Assembly (NCBI GenBank): GCA_917880885.1
Contig: OU862933.1
Coordinates: 7,735,452 to 7,799,451 of the forward strand
Length of the DNA: 64,000 bases
Reading direction: 5' to 3'
DNA from: Limnephilus marmoratus
Taxonomy: Eukaryota; Arthropoda; Insecta; Trichoptera; Limnephilidae
A program made the translations under genes and the position numbers. Under the pieces are notes generated by a model. That model had not been told where the DNA came from. It was given only the letters and a program-made list of their open reading frames with translations, and ran no database searches. Shown here one piece after another: positions 41,173-51,767 of the stretch (its first letter is position 1; each line of letters starts with the position of its first letter).

Positions 41173-41938
41173 TGTTATGATGGGTCCCTAACATGTCCCA
41201 GGCCAGCTCACAGCAGAGACAAAAGTACCCTCTATTCCAGGGGCAGGTCGCACGAATGCTTCAGAATTCTCTCTCTCTTCCACGGGCGTCTGGGAAGTGC
41301 ACTCTAGGAAATACTCCTGCCGAGGCAGATTAACAACAGGATTGAGTTAAATAGATTCATGTATTGCAAATTCAAAACACAGTACATAGGTCATTACAGT
41401 ACAATTCAATACAAGAAATGCATATTACACAAACCTAGCTATCGTGTTTATACCTCATGATCTCTGAAAACGAAACTCTCTCTGAGTGATGGCTTTGCGC
41501 GTTAGTTTACAGTCTATCGTTACGGACACAAACAAAAGAGGGATCAATTGTGCAGCTTACATGGTGGTCGGGGACCTTCGTCTTCCGGGTTCAGCAGGGC
41601 ACTTCCCCGAGTCTAGGACAGGACCCGTAGTTCACACAGGCATGGCAGAATACCAGCGCTAAAACCCGTATGTACTTCAATTAACATCGCAGATGTAATT
41701 GCGTTCGATTCGATCGACAGAAGTTTAGCCGCGAACTCGGCGGTTCGGCCCGAGGAGCGCGACGTGCGTCCAAGGCGGCTTGCAATTCTCGACTGTGTGC
41801 GCGCGTTGGTGCGCGCTGGTGCGCAGAGGGGAGAGGAGGTAGGAAGCAGGGAAGCAGGGGGGAGCGGGGTGTTGTTGAAACTGCCGCGCTGATTTTAGGA
41901 ATTTGAATTCTCTGACGTTTGTGTGGCGTACCATAACA
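41173..41938 (-). repeat. 5' LTR of the outer gypsy element
   Basis: Same length (766 bp) as the 25140 LTR. The differences I saw are a/g near 41196, g/t near 41502 and t/c near 41800. It is followed by the ATAT target duplication. Confidence 0.92.
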
Positions 41939-41942
41939 ATAT

Positions 41943-42984
41943 GACAAATGAATTTTTTGAAAGCTCGTTTTGGGGAACGTAAATTTATTTGTATTAAAAG
42001 TTCAAACTCCTAAACACATAACCTAACATAATTTGATTTCTTTATGTTGTAAATCTTTTTTAATTCCTCCATCTTGTTCTTTTAATTCCTCCATATTGTA
42101 AATCTGAATCTTTGATTATATGACAAGATCTGAATGTATTATACATATGTTACCAGGTTAATTCGGTAAATCCGATTATAATATTTACTACCAGATTACC
42201 TTTCTACTTTGTCACAAAAAAATGTATGTGTACTTATATTTATATATTTTATATACATTTTCTTTATTACACACATTAGCTTCAGAGAAAAATGAAATTT
42301 TCAGTTTTTTTTTTGTTTTTGTTATGTAATTATGTACATTTCAGGTATAATATGAACTAACATGTCAATTTGTCTGTCCTGGAACGGGAAACTTTCCTAG
42401 TTGGACAGGCAAAGCTTCCTAATTGTAATTTGTACTTTCTTTTGTATCTATAATAAATAAATAAATGAATAAATTTAGTTGTTTATTTATTTATTTTATT
42501 TTACGCCCAGATGCTTTTACATAAATGATAAAGGCAGTACCTACAAATTTTACATGATAAAAAAATAGTATAGATAAAGTTACGATGGAAATAAAAAGTA
42601 TATACTTGAAATAAAAACATAAGCAACAAAAATTTTAAGTACAGTGAGATATATAATATCAATGAGTTGCGTTAAAAATGACTTCAGAGTTTTTAATTAA
42701 TAATTTTGATTTCTCCAAATGTGTAAATAAAATAATATTTTGTGTGGTTTATATGTTTACCTATGTACAGATGTCTGAGACTGTGCAAAGGTCGATTAGT
42801 GTGTTGAAAAGTCGATAATTAATAAATGAAAAGTCGCAGAAGCGAAATAATATTTCGCAATACTGTCGAACAATGATGTACTTAGATCTGATATTTTAGA
42901 TTACTGGATATCTAGAAATAAGGTCGCTGGATCTTAAAACTTTGACTAAAGATCGTGGAACCTGTATTTTTTGTTGTTGTTTTT
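41943..42984. other. LINE-tail-like repeats, no gene
   Basis: Near 42340-42475 a plus-strand sequence ends in (AATA)n, and directly after it (42480-42510) a (TTTA)n run begins a minus-strand LINE-like tail. The two form a tail-to-tail arrangement. No frame is supported. Confidence 0.4.
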
Positions 42985-43520
42985 AACATTAACTCCACAC
43001 AGGAGACCCGAAGGAAAATAATTTCTCTCAAGGCGCATGTCATCGTTGAGAATGCTGTATGGAGAGTATTTTCAGAAAAGTACGAGAGAAAAGTTTTGGG
43101 AAAGAAAGCTATGAGGGGTAGGTAGGAATCTGGGGAATTAGGTGTGTCCAGGAGTGACAGACGTATGAATCAATCCCTTACACTGTGATGCAAGGGATGT
43201 TCCGAGAGAGTCCTGCTGGAGAGATCAAAAGATCTCCTTCAACCACTCTCTTCGATCCGGCCCGTCGTGCAGTTGGTAGGCATACGCATCCGCCGCCAAG
43301 ACCCGGACGAACCTCACCACATGAACCCGGGCCCATCTGCTAAGTCACCAAACCACTTGGGATTGGGTAAGAGAGGAAAGTTTTGGGAAATAAAAGATAT
43401 GAGGGGTAGGCAGGAATCTTTGGAATCTGGTGTATCCAGGAGTGACGGACGTATGAATCTATCCCTCACACTGCGGTGCAAGGCGATGTTTATTGAGAAT
43501 CCTGCTGAAAAATATTAATT
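42985..43520 (+). repeat. Family R dispersed repeat, longest copy with internal duplication
   Basis: It includes TCCACACAGGAGACCC, GGAAAATAATTTCTCTC, 'atgaggggtaggtaggaatc', the CCGCCGCCAAGACCCGGACGA block and CTAAGTCACCAAACCACTTGG. The 'aagttttgggaaa ... aggaatct' part occurs twice (43092 and 43377), so the copy is partly duplicated. Apparent frames are incidental. Confidence 0.75.
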
Positions 43521-44520
43521 ATTCTAACTTCGGAAATACTCTTTGTGGCGTCATTATTGATTTAATGAAAACATATAACTTTGTATACATCACTATATAA
43601 TTAGTATTATCGACATGTTTTAAAAATAAAAGTTTACTTCATCATTAAAAATAGATGTTACTTAAAAATATCATTTAAAAAACAATTATATAAAATTTAA
43701 TATAAAAAATATTTTAGAATTTCATAATATAAAACTTTTAAAATAAACAATAAAAAGAGGAAGTCTAAATAACAAAATAAATTATTATAAATGTAATATT
43801 TGGTAATTTATAATATTTAATTGACTTTCAAAACTTTTCCTAATTTCTAAAATAATAAAAAAATATATATGCATATGTATAAATTATGTGAGCTATTTAA
43901 TGTCTTTTAAAATGTGTCGAAGCGCAGACATAGCTCCGAAAGCTCGGAGAGAAAAAATAATTTTGTGGGGTTCTCTGTATAGTGTATGCAGATAAGTTTT
44001 CCGCTACATCTGCGGGTTTCCGGACACAGTGTATAATTTTGATATTTTCAGAAGATAGGTAGCACCTAAATAAAATATTAGATATGAAGTAATTTCTTAA
44101 TCCTCCTTATTCGGAGCTCTCTCGCTGAGGTGAACAAGGTTTTGGATATGGGATTTTCAGCGATTCCTGTAGTTCAACTTCAAGGTTTGGGTAGGGTATT
44201 TTCATTAACTTCCATGACAATGTTTGAAAAATACTAGTCCGATCTTGTTTGATAATCCCTTGCCAAGATTAGCTAGATTGGTTGATTTAATTTGTTTGGT
44301 ACCAGGTGGGAATTTGCTGTATGACTTTACAGCTAAAAATTCACAGCGTCTTTATCCAAACGTAATATTACCTACACATACATAGGTGCATTTAGCTTGT
44401 CTATTTGCTTTACTCTAGATTTATGATTATGTGATGTCTCTGTTTTTTTTTCTTTTTTGAGATGAAAACCAGAATATTTTTGACTTAGGTTTTTTGTATT
44501 CTTGAGACGTCTAACTGTTT
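43521..44520. other. No gene seen
   Basis: Very AT-rich, with low-complexity runs (43680-43760). A stretch with 'catgtttt...aaaagtttac' near 43614-43635 hints at an old PLE end but is too decayed to call. Confidence 0.4.
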
Positions 44521-45423
44521 AAGAGCGTTTAACCAGCCAGCGGATGAAAATCCACATTTCGTCAAAAGTTGTTCTTACAATCGTGCAGGACGGTTGCAAT
44601 GAGAAAGATTTATTATTTTCCATACCACCTTTATATAATATAAATATCGAATTTATTTTAATCCAAATAAGCTTTAATTTATACCTTCATCCAAAAATTC
44701 TGAAAGGCGTGATGATAAAACTATTAAAATAATGTACTTCTGGTAATTATTTTTTGATTATAAGTATTTATCATTTTTCAATAATGTCTAAATTTAATAA
44801 GAATGTTAAAAAAATCTGAAATGTATTAGTTTGTAAGTGCACAAATAAATACACAAATGGACCAATTTTCGTCAAGAAACACATGTACGTACATATTTTT
44901 TAATGATTTTATTGAAACTAAAATTAAAATTCTAAAACATGCGTTTGCTAGATAATGTATTGATTTATTTTACTGCATGATTATATTATTAGAAATTGGT
45001 GTGGTATAATACAAAATCTTTTTTGAAAATTTAACAAATCTGCCAGCGACTTACGGAATAACCTTATTATACTAAAAATTAAAAAAAATTCTCAAAATTT
45101 ATTACATGCGAATGCTAGATAAAAGAACAATCTTTCGAAATCCATTTATACTTTTTTGTGGAAAAGAGTCAATACGTCTAAAATCTGATTTGAAAACGAC
45201 ATATTTCTGGTTTTCTCTGGTAATGCCCTCTTAAAGAAATCTTATGGGGACAATAAGTTAATATTTTTAACTCATTGCAAGAAAAATTAGAAACATGAAT
45301 ACTAAACAAAAGAATTTAGAACTCTCCTTAAAAACTTGAACTTAATAAAAAAATAACACCAATATAATAACATCCCCCATACAAACAAGCCCTGCTTATT
45401 ATTATTTTTTAAATTAATTAGTA

Positions 45424-45600
45424 AAAGGCAAACATTCCCGGGTTATGAATAACCTGACAATAATTGAAAATCTCCTACTACCACCACAGTAAGCCGAAAA
45501 TGTTGCTTAAGTCGTGATGGAGGACTTAGCCAGTCGAGGAATCGAACACGGAACGCCTTGGCGGGACCCAAACGCGATGCCCACTTATGAGGGCATTACC
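45424..45600 (-). mobile_element. SINE-C in the loop of the foldback element
   Basis: On the minus strand a tRNA-like segment (GCGTTTGGGTCCCGCC and B-box-like GTGTTCGATTCCTCG) precedes the body shared with 12484-12605. Confidence 0.55.
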
Positions 45601-45764
45601 AGAGAAAACCGGAAATACGTCATTTTCAAAAAAGTTTTTAGACGTATTGACTCTTTTCCACAAAAAAATTTAAATGGATTTAAAAAGATTGTTCTTTTAT
45701 CTAGCATTCGTATGTAATAAATTTTGAGAAAATTTTTTAATTTTTAGTATAATAAGGTTATTCC

Positions 45765-46089
45765 CAAAGATATTTGAAATATAAGTAGATGTGCTACCTG
45801 TAGTTTTTACTATGTGGGTCTGCGCTTCCGGGTGTCGCCGATATTGTTTACCAATTAACAAATAAACTAAAAGAACAAATAATTAACGAATAAACCAAAC
45901 GAACGTTAAACTAAATGAACAAATTCTTTCCTTATTCAAAATATATTGTTTACCAATATTAATGCATTTTTCAAAAAATCTACGAAATGAACAAATTCTT
46001 TTTGTATGAAAACTACGCTAATTAGCGCGTAGTCCGGCGACAGTTGCGCGGACACCATAGCATATCTCTTCTGAATTTGAATATCTTTG
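45765..46089. mobile_element. hAT-like MITE, copy 1
   Basis: The ends CAAAGATATT and the mirrored AATATCTTTG are flanked by the 8-bp direct repeat GTTATTCC (45757-45764 and 46090-46097). 325 bp, no coding. It sits in the right arm of the foldback; the left arm shows the uninterrupted site. Confidence 0.85.
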
Positions 46090-46704
46090 GTTATTCCATA
46101 GGTCGTTGGCAGATTTGTTAAATTTTCAAAAAAGTTTTTGTATTATACCACACCCATTTCAAATAATATAATCATGCAGTAAAATAAATCAATACATTAT
46201 CTAGCAAACGTATGTTTTAGAATTTTAATTTTAGTTTCAATAAAATCATTAAAAAATATGTACGTAAATGTGTTTCTTGGCGAAAATTGGTCCGTTTGTG
46301 TATTTATTTGCGCACTTACAAACTAATATATTTCAGATTTTTTTAACATTCTTATTAAATTTAGACATTATTGAAAAATGATAAATACTTATAATCAAAA
46401 AATAACTACAAAAAGTACATTATTTTAATAGTTTTATCATCACGCCTTTCAGCATTTTTGGATGAAGGTATAAATTAAAGCTAATTTGAATTGAAATAAA
46501 TTCGATATTGAGTTATAATTTTAAAAAGCTGGTACGGAGAATAATTAATCTTTCTCATTGTAACCGCCCTGCACGATCGTAGGAACAACTTTCGACGAAA
46601 TGTGGATTTTCGTCCGCTGGCTGGTTAAACGCTCTTATGTAATTAATTTCTGTATAAAATTTATTTGTAATTTATGTATCTTTTTGTTACAAATAAAAAA
46701 AATA

Positions 46705-47650
46705 TCTATATATATAAAAATGAATCCCTGTTTCCCTTGGTCACGCCATAACTTCAGAACGACTTAACCTATTTCATTCGTCTTTTTTTAGAGTTTTCCA
46801 AAGATATTGAAATATAAGTAGATGTGCTATCTGCTGTTTTTACTAGGTGGGACTGCGCTTCCGGGTGTCGCCGATATTGTTTACCAATTAACAAATAAAC
46901 TAAAAGAACAAATAATTAACGAACCAAACGAACGTTAAACTAAATGAACGAATTCTTTCCTTATTCAAAATATATTATTAACCAATATTAATGCACATTT
47001 TCAAAAAATCAACGAAATGAACAAATTCTTTTTGTATGAAAACTACGCTAATTAGCGCGTTGTCCGGCGACAGTTGCGCGGACACCATAGCATATCTCTT
47101 CTGTATTTGAATATATTTGGAGTTTTCTAATGCTTTTTAGAAGGTTGTTAAGGAAAGAAAAATTAAGAAAATTGAATATTTTCAGAAAACTTAAAGACTA
47201 TTTTAACTGCGCACATTTGACAGTTCGCGCGTTTGATGAAATTGAATTTAGCAGGCAGCTGTTTTTTTTTCTGCATTAAAAGAATTATTCACGGATTTTT
47301 CAAATTACATATATTTTAAATTGGTACCTGTGTTAGGTATCAAATGTGATTTTTTTCTTACAATATACAAAAACGAATATTTGTAATACACGAAAAATGA
47401 AAAATTAAATAAAAAAAATTGTAATAGGTGGCACACGAGCTGTTTGAAAACTGAATGTACTGGGACTGAATATATGGATGGCGGGAGGGGGGTTTGCGGG
47501 ACGGGGGAGCGGGAGAGGGGATAGGGTGGGCGTGGAAGATGGAAGGGGATCGCGGCAGAACGGGGACGCACGGGAAAGGACATGCAGGGAGAAACAATTT
47601 ATTTCTTTGAATATATGGCTATGAATTAACGCATGCCCGGAACCAGCTAG
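46705..47650 (+). mobile_element. Helitron-like element carrying a hAT-like MITE
   Basis: 5' end TC-TATATATATAAAAATGAATC, 3' end with GC-rich bases then CAGCTAG followed by T. A purine-rich tract at 47460-47580 precedes the 3' end as in the other two copies. The MITE at 46799-47119 is inserted near its 5' end. No helicase frame. Confidence 0.7.
46799..47119. mobile_element. hAT-like MITE, copy 2
   Basis: Same family as 45765-46089. The ends CAAAGATATT and AATATATTTG are flanked by the 8-bp duplication GAGTTTTC (46791-46798 and 47120-47127). Different duplications at the two copies prove independent insertion. Confidence 0.85.
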
Positions 47651-48167
47651 TAATAATATAAATACAATAGAATGTGTAAGAAACTCCGGTTAAAATCTTT
47701 GTCAACTTTGTGTCATATATTTGTGTCATGTATTTCTCTATGCTAGAGCATTCCAATTTCGTAATTTACTTTCGCTAGGCGACATTTTAGATCACCTTAA
47801 GAAAATGACACATATTAATTGGCAGAACCTTCATATAGCATTTACATGATAAACTAATCCCTAAAGTGATGACCTACATCATATATTTACTTAATCTTCG
47901 TCTTCTAAACTTATCTTGTTCGAATTGCTTAATTGTATAATTCTCTTCATAAAATTTAATAAAACGAAAAGCATCTAAGTAGGTAGGTACTTACTACGAA
48001 TTTAAGAATTTACAATACTCATATGGTCGCTACCTAACAAACTAAACCAAAAAACCTTAACATGTGTACCTACAAATTTAGTTCTTCCTGCCGTGATTGT
48101 TTTTTTATTTTAGCCTACTTATTTAATTTTCTTCAACAAGCGATAATTTGTGGCAATATAATATAGA
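47651..48167. other. No gene seen
   Basis: AT-rich spacer without recognisable features. Confidence 0.5.
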
Positions 48168-48748
48168 CTAGGAGCCGACAAAGACAAACCCTACGTCGTC
48201 GAGTACACGGATGAAACTACTTTGTAGTAATAATGGACACTTAATAAGTCTATAAAGCTAGTCTGCCGGTGTGCCTCTTGGGAGATTCCGCGCAGTCATG
48301 GAAATAGTGGGCGATTTTTTTCGGAAAAATTACGTCATTGAGTACACGAACGGGAATGGTTTTTATAATATGATTTTTTGTGTACAATTTTTTAAATTTT
48401 TTTAAAATTATTTTCAATATCTTCATTATTTTTTTAAATTCAATGAAGTTTAAAAACTTAGAGTGCATTATTTAAAAAAAAAAAGTTATAATGTTTTTTA
48501 AAAAATTGGGTGTTCCGAGTCATCGGACGGGCGAGCCTCACGATGCGAAACAACTTACGAAACCATATGAAATCATATCCGTTTGTGTACTAGATAACGT
48601 AATTTTTACGAAAAAAATCGCTCAATATTTCCATGACTGCCCGGAACCTGCCAAGGGTTTTTAAGGCTTACTAAATGTGTATTATCATTACAAAGTAGTT
48701 TCATCCGTGAACTCGATGACGTAGGTTTTGCACAGCCAGGCTCCCGGG
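48168..48748. mobile_element. MITE with about 220-bp inverted repeats
   Basis: The left arm (48170-48390) and right arm (48550-48748, inverted) share ACGGATGAAACTACTTTGTA, GCAGTCATGGAAATA and GCGATTTTTTTCG. The AT-rich centre is about 150 bp. Clear target duplications were not found, so the superfamily is open. Confidence 0.7.
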
Positions 48749-48910
48749 TTAATAAATAATAAGCGATCAGCTCAGTCACGGGGGCTCCATCGAAGGTAAA
48801 GTCAAGTTAGCTTCTCGGAAGCTGGGCGTACTGTAAAGGGTCGCAGATATTTACTACAGACACTTAGTACACAACTGATAACCCTGTACAATTCGCAAGT
48901 GCGCCCCACT

Positions 48911-49000
48911 TAGGGATTGCAATCCCGCAGCTAATTCAATCCCGCGGGATTGATATGCGGGATTGCTCAATCCCGCGCGGATCCCGCGGGATCCCGCATC
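48911..49000. mobile_element. hAT-like terminus with ATCCCGC subterminal repeats
   Basis: AGGGATTGCAATCCCGC is followed by many direct and inverted ATCCCGC/GCGGGAT units over 90 bp. Such dense subterminal repeats are typical transposase-binding arrays of hAT elements. The other end is missing. Confidence 0.45.
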
Positions 49001-49265
49001 TTTGAAATAATGTTATAAGTTTTAAAATCAAATTGAAACTACAGATTTTATAAGTTATAAGATAAAATTGAAACTACAGATTTTTGGGTAAAAATCAACT
49101 TTTACTTAACATTTCTTACATTAAGCAACAGAAATTAATTCTTTTGTATTAATTAAGTTTTCTATTATCTAAGTAATTAGTAATCTGTTCGTCTTTAAAT
49201 AATTGGCATAATTTAATAGTTTTGTTTAATTTTACCCTTACTCGTAACACCTTACCCTTACTCGT

Positions 49266-49687
49266 GACGACCTCCATAGTCCAGTGGGTAAGACTCTTGA
49301 CTCATAATCCGGAGGTCGCGGGTTCGAACCCGGCATGCGCAAATAAATTTTATTTGATTAATTTGTGTTATTTCACAATTAATTCATTTAAAATAATATA
49401 TAGTATATTTGCGGCATGTTCCAGAGTGGAAGATACTATCAGTATCGCCCTGGTGTAAGACCACCATTCAGAATTGAAACGTTGCTTGAAAATGGCTTTA
49501 GCCGTGTTTAGTGACCAGATCTGAATAGCCAGGTACTTCCCAACCTTCCTCTTCCCCACCTCCTTCCCCTCCCCGCTACCTTCAGCCTAACAACATACCC
49601 CGATTGGGGATGCCATAGTCTCACTGGCTCCAGACGGGAGCAGTTGAGATTCTTGTGCGGTATTCACTGTAAAAAAAAAAAAAAAAA
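49266..49687 (+). mobile_element. SINE-A, full length
   Basis: Head with CCATAGTCCAGTGGGTAAGAC and GGGTTCGAACCCGGC, intact body and 17-A tail. Just upstream 'ttacccttactcgt' is duplicated. An AT microsatellite and then the third R2-like copy follow. Confidence 0.9.
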
Positions 49688-49772
49688 TTTAATGTGAAAA
49701 AAAAATTGTAATAATCTTATCTAGTATAATAATATATAATATATATATAATATATAATATATAATAATATAT

Positions 49773-51674
49773 AAGGTAAGAAAATAGTAGTACCGGGCAT
49801 TTCAATAAAAAGAGGGATTTTTCAAGGAGACTCATTGAGCCCTCTTTGGTTTTGCTTAGCATTGAATCCCCTTTCTAAAATGTTAATTAAAAGCAAGTTT
49901 GGAATAAAAATTAAGGGTAATACAAGAGAGAGTAGTATAGTTTCACATCTATTATATATGGATGATATAAAATTATTTTCAAATTCTGAATCAAATTTAG
50001 AGAAAATGATTAAGGTAGTTAAAATTTTTTCAGATGATATTAAAATGACTTTTGGTTTAGATAAATGTAAAACTATCCATATAGAGAAAGGCAAAATTGT
50101 AGATGGAGACGAGGGTATATTTAGAAATTTCAAAATTCAAAGTATGAAAGGGGATGAGGTTTATAAATATTTAGGATACCCGCAATCGAATAGATTAGAT
50201 CACACTAGTATTAAAAATGATATTAGGATTAAATTTCAAACTAGGATCAGAAAAATTTTAAAATGCAATCTATCTGCTAAAAATTTAGTAAAAGCAATAA
50301 ATACTTGGGCAATACCTCTACTAACGTACTCATTTGGCATAATTAAATGGTCCAATACAGATTTAGATAGTTTAGAACGATTAATTAGAACTACGTTAAC
50401 AAAATTTAATTGCCATCATCCAAATTCAGCTATAGAACGAATTAATTTACCTAGAAATTTAGGAGGTAGAGGTGTAGTCAAAATAACATCTTTGAAACAC
50501 AATCAGGTAGAAATGCTTAGAAATTTTTTCCATAGGAAAGCTAATAGCTCAGAAATGCACAAAATAATTTGCAAGGCAGATAGAAATATTACACCTTTAA
50601 ATTTATATGACGAGAATGCCAACATTCTTATAAATACTAACCAGGAATTATTAGATTCCTGGTCAAATAAAATTATTCACGCAAAACACTTCAATTATCT
50701 CAACCAAACGTATGTTGACAAACTTTCGTCAAACAAATGGTTGAGTATTGGAGAGTTGAGCGCAGAAATAGAAGGATTTATGCTTGCCATTCAAGATAGA
50801 GTCATTAATACTAAAAATTATAGAAAGCATATAATCAAAGATATAAATCAAATTGATGATTTATGTAGAAAATGTTTGGCTTTTCCCGAAACTATAGAAC
50901 ATATTATATCGGGATGTTCTATATTAGCGCCTTCTGAGTATACATTTAGGCACAATCAGGTTTTAAAAATAATTCACCAAAGTTTGGTAATTAAACATAA
51001 CTTGATTGATTGCCGTAATGTAGTACCTTATTATGAATATGAACCAAATTCATTTATAGAAAATGAATTTTATAAAATATATTATGATAAAACTATACTA
51101 ACAGACAGAACAATTAGTCATAATAGACCTGATATAGTTTTACATGACAAAATTAAAAAAATAACTTATATCATTGATGTAGCTATTCCAAATTCCTGTA
51201 ATATTCAAAAAACTGTTTCTGAAAAAATTAGAAAATACACAGATTTAGGAAATGAGATTAAAAGAATTTGGCATTCTCGGACTATAAAAATATTACCATT
51301 TGTTATTTCGGCCACTGGCATAATACCTAGGAATCTGATTCAAAATTTAAGCATATTAGATTTGTCAAAGAATTTGTATATAAAAATGCAAAAAGCAGTA
51401 ATTTTAAATACATGTAGGATTACAAAAGATTTTTTAAATATTTATATTGAGGGATCAGTAGGATTTATAGGTTCAATTAGAAATGCCACAGAGCCGAACC
51501 CTCTGATATGAAAATATCTGGAGTCGGTGAATTATATTCCCATTTGGTCTCTAGTAGGTTGACATGTTGTTCTTGTATTGTTTTGTATTTATAATACTTA
51601 TATAGTGCAATTGCATAACGTGGATTCACTAGATGATCATTTGGGGAAGTGTATGAAAGGGTTTAGTTTTTCCT

Positions 51675-51730
<56 letters not shown>

Positions 51731-51767
51731 GGGGGAAAATTTAACCCGGACATTTAAATCTGGTGCG
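49773..51767 (+). mobile_element. R2-like non-LTR retrotransposon, copy 3 (5' truncated)
   Basis: The longest copy: from inside the RT domain to the conserved 3' terminus. Its 3' UTR has an oligo-T run of about 50 bases (51678-51729), then GGGGGGAAAATTTAACCC and ends CTGGTGCG. The downstream flank (TATAAATGTATCC) is not PLE sequence, so this insertion used another target. The upstream flank is an AT microsatellite (49730-49770). Confidence 0.85.
49835..51511 (+). CDS. R2-like ORF: RT motif B to C-terminus with CCHC knuckle and restriction-like endonuclease
   Basis: 558 codons from the first Met; the frame extends upstream to about 49775 through RGIFQGDSLSPLWF, RT motif B. Motif C is LLYMDDIKLF with catalytic D43-D44. 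The thumb region follows. Then the CCHC knuckle (C344, C347, H356, C361), the restriction-like endonuclease signature (RPD at 431-433, D448 in IIDVAIP) and VISATGIIPRNL near 490-501. R2-clade proteins use this nuclease and RT for target-primed reverse transcription. RT motif A and the N-terminal DNA-binding fingers are missing, so this copy is not autonomous, but no internal lesions are visible. Confidence 0.92.
   Translation: MSPLWFCLALNPLSKMLIKSKFGIKIKGNTRESSIVSHLLYMDDIKLFSNSESNLEKMIKVVKIFSDDIKMTFGLDKCKTIHIEKGKIVDGDEGIFRNFKIQSMKGDEVYKYLGYPQSNRLDHTSIKNDIRIKFQTRIRKILKCNLSAKNLVKAINTWAIPLLTYSFGIIKWSNTDLDSLERLIRTTLTKFNCHHPNSAIERINLPRNLGGRGVVKITSLKHNQVEMLRNFFHRKANSSEMHKIICKADRNITPLNLYDENANILINTNQELLDSWSNKIIHAKHFNYLNQTYVDKLSSNKWLSIGELSAEIEGFMLAIQDRVINTKNYRKHIIKDINQIDDLCRKCLAFPETIEHIISGCSILAPSEYTFRHNQVLKIIHQSLVIKHNLIDCRNVVPYYEYEPNSFIENEFYKIYYDKTILTDRTISHNRPDIVLHDKIKKITYIIDVAIPNSCNIQKTVSEKIRKYTDLGNEIKRIWHSRTIKILPFVISATGIIPRNLIQNLSILDLSKNLYIKMQKAVILNTCRITKDFLNIYIEGSVGFIGSIRNATEPNPLI

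Larger units (their letters stand above)
25140..41938 (-). mobile_element. Outer Ty3/gypsy LTR retrotransposon with nested insertions
   Basis: Two 766-bp LTRs (25140-25905 and 41173-41938) begin TGTTATG and end ATAACA, with ATAT on both sides (25136-25139, 41939-41942) as a 4-bp target duplication. Order on the minus strand: 5' LTR, 1.2-kb leader, gag, protease, RT, RNase H, integrase, about 4 kb of non-coding sequence, polypurine tract, 3' LTR. A second gypsy (32777-37958) splits RT and a SINE-A (28630-29053) lies in the non-coding part. Without these it is about 11.2 kb. I noticed only three LTR differences by eye, so insertion is recent, yet the frames contain two indels and a catalytic-site change. 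Confidence 0.92.
44521..46636. mobile_element. Foldback element with arms of about 700 bp
   Basis: The left arm 44521-45235 is repeated inverted at about 45585-46636. Outermost sequence AAGAGCGTTTAACCAGCCAG is mirrored by CTGGCTGGTTAAACGCTCTT. The right arm is interrupted by a hAT-like MITE (45765-46089), and the loop holds a SINE-C. TA, or a partly mutated TTAA, at the borders could be the target duplication. No transposase is present. Confidence 0.75.
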
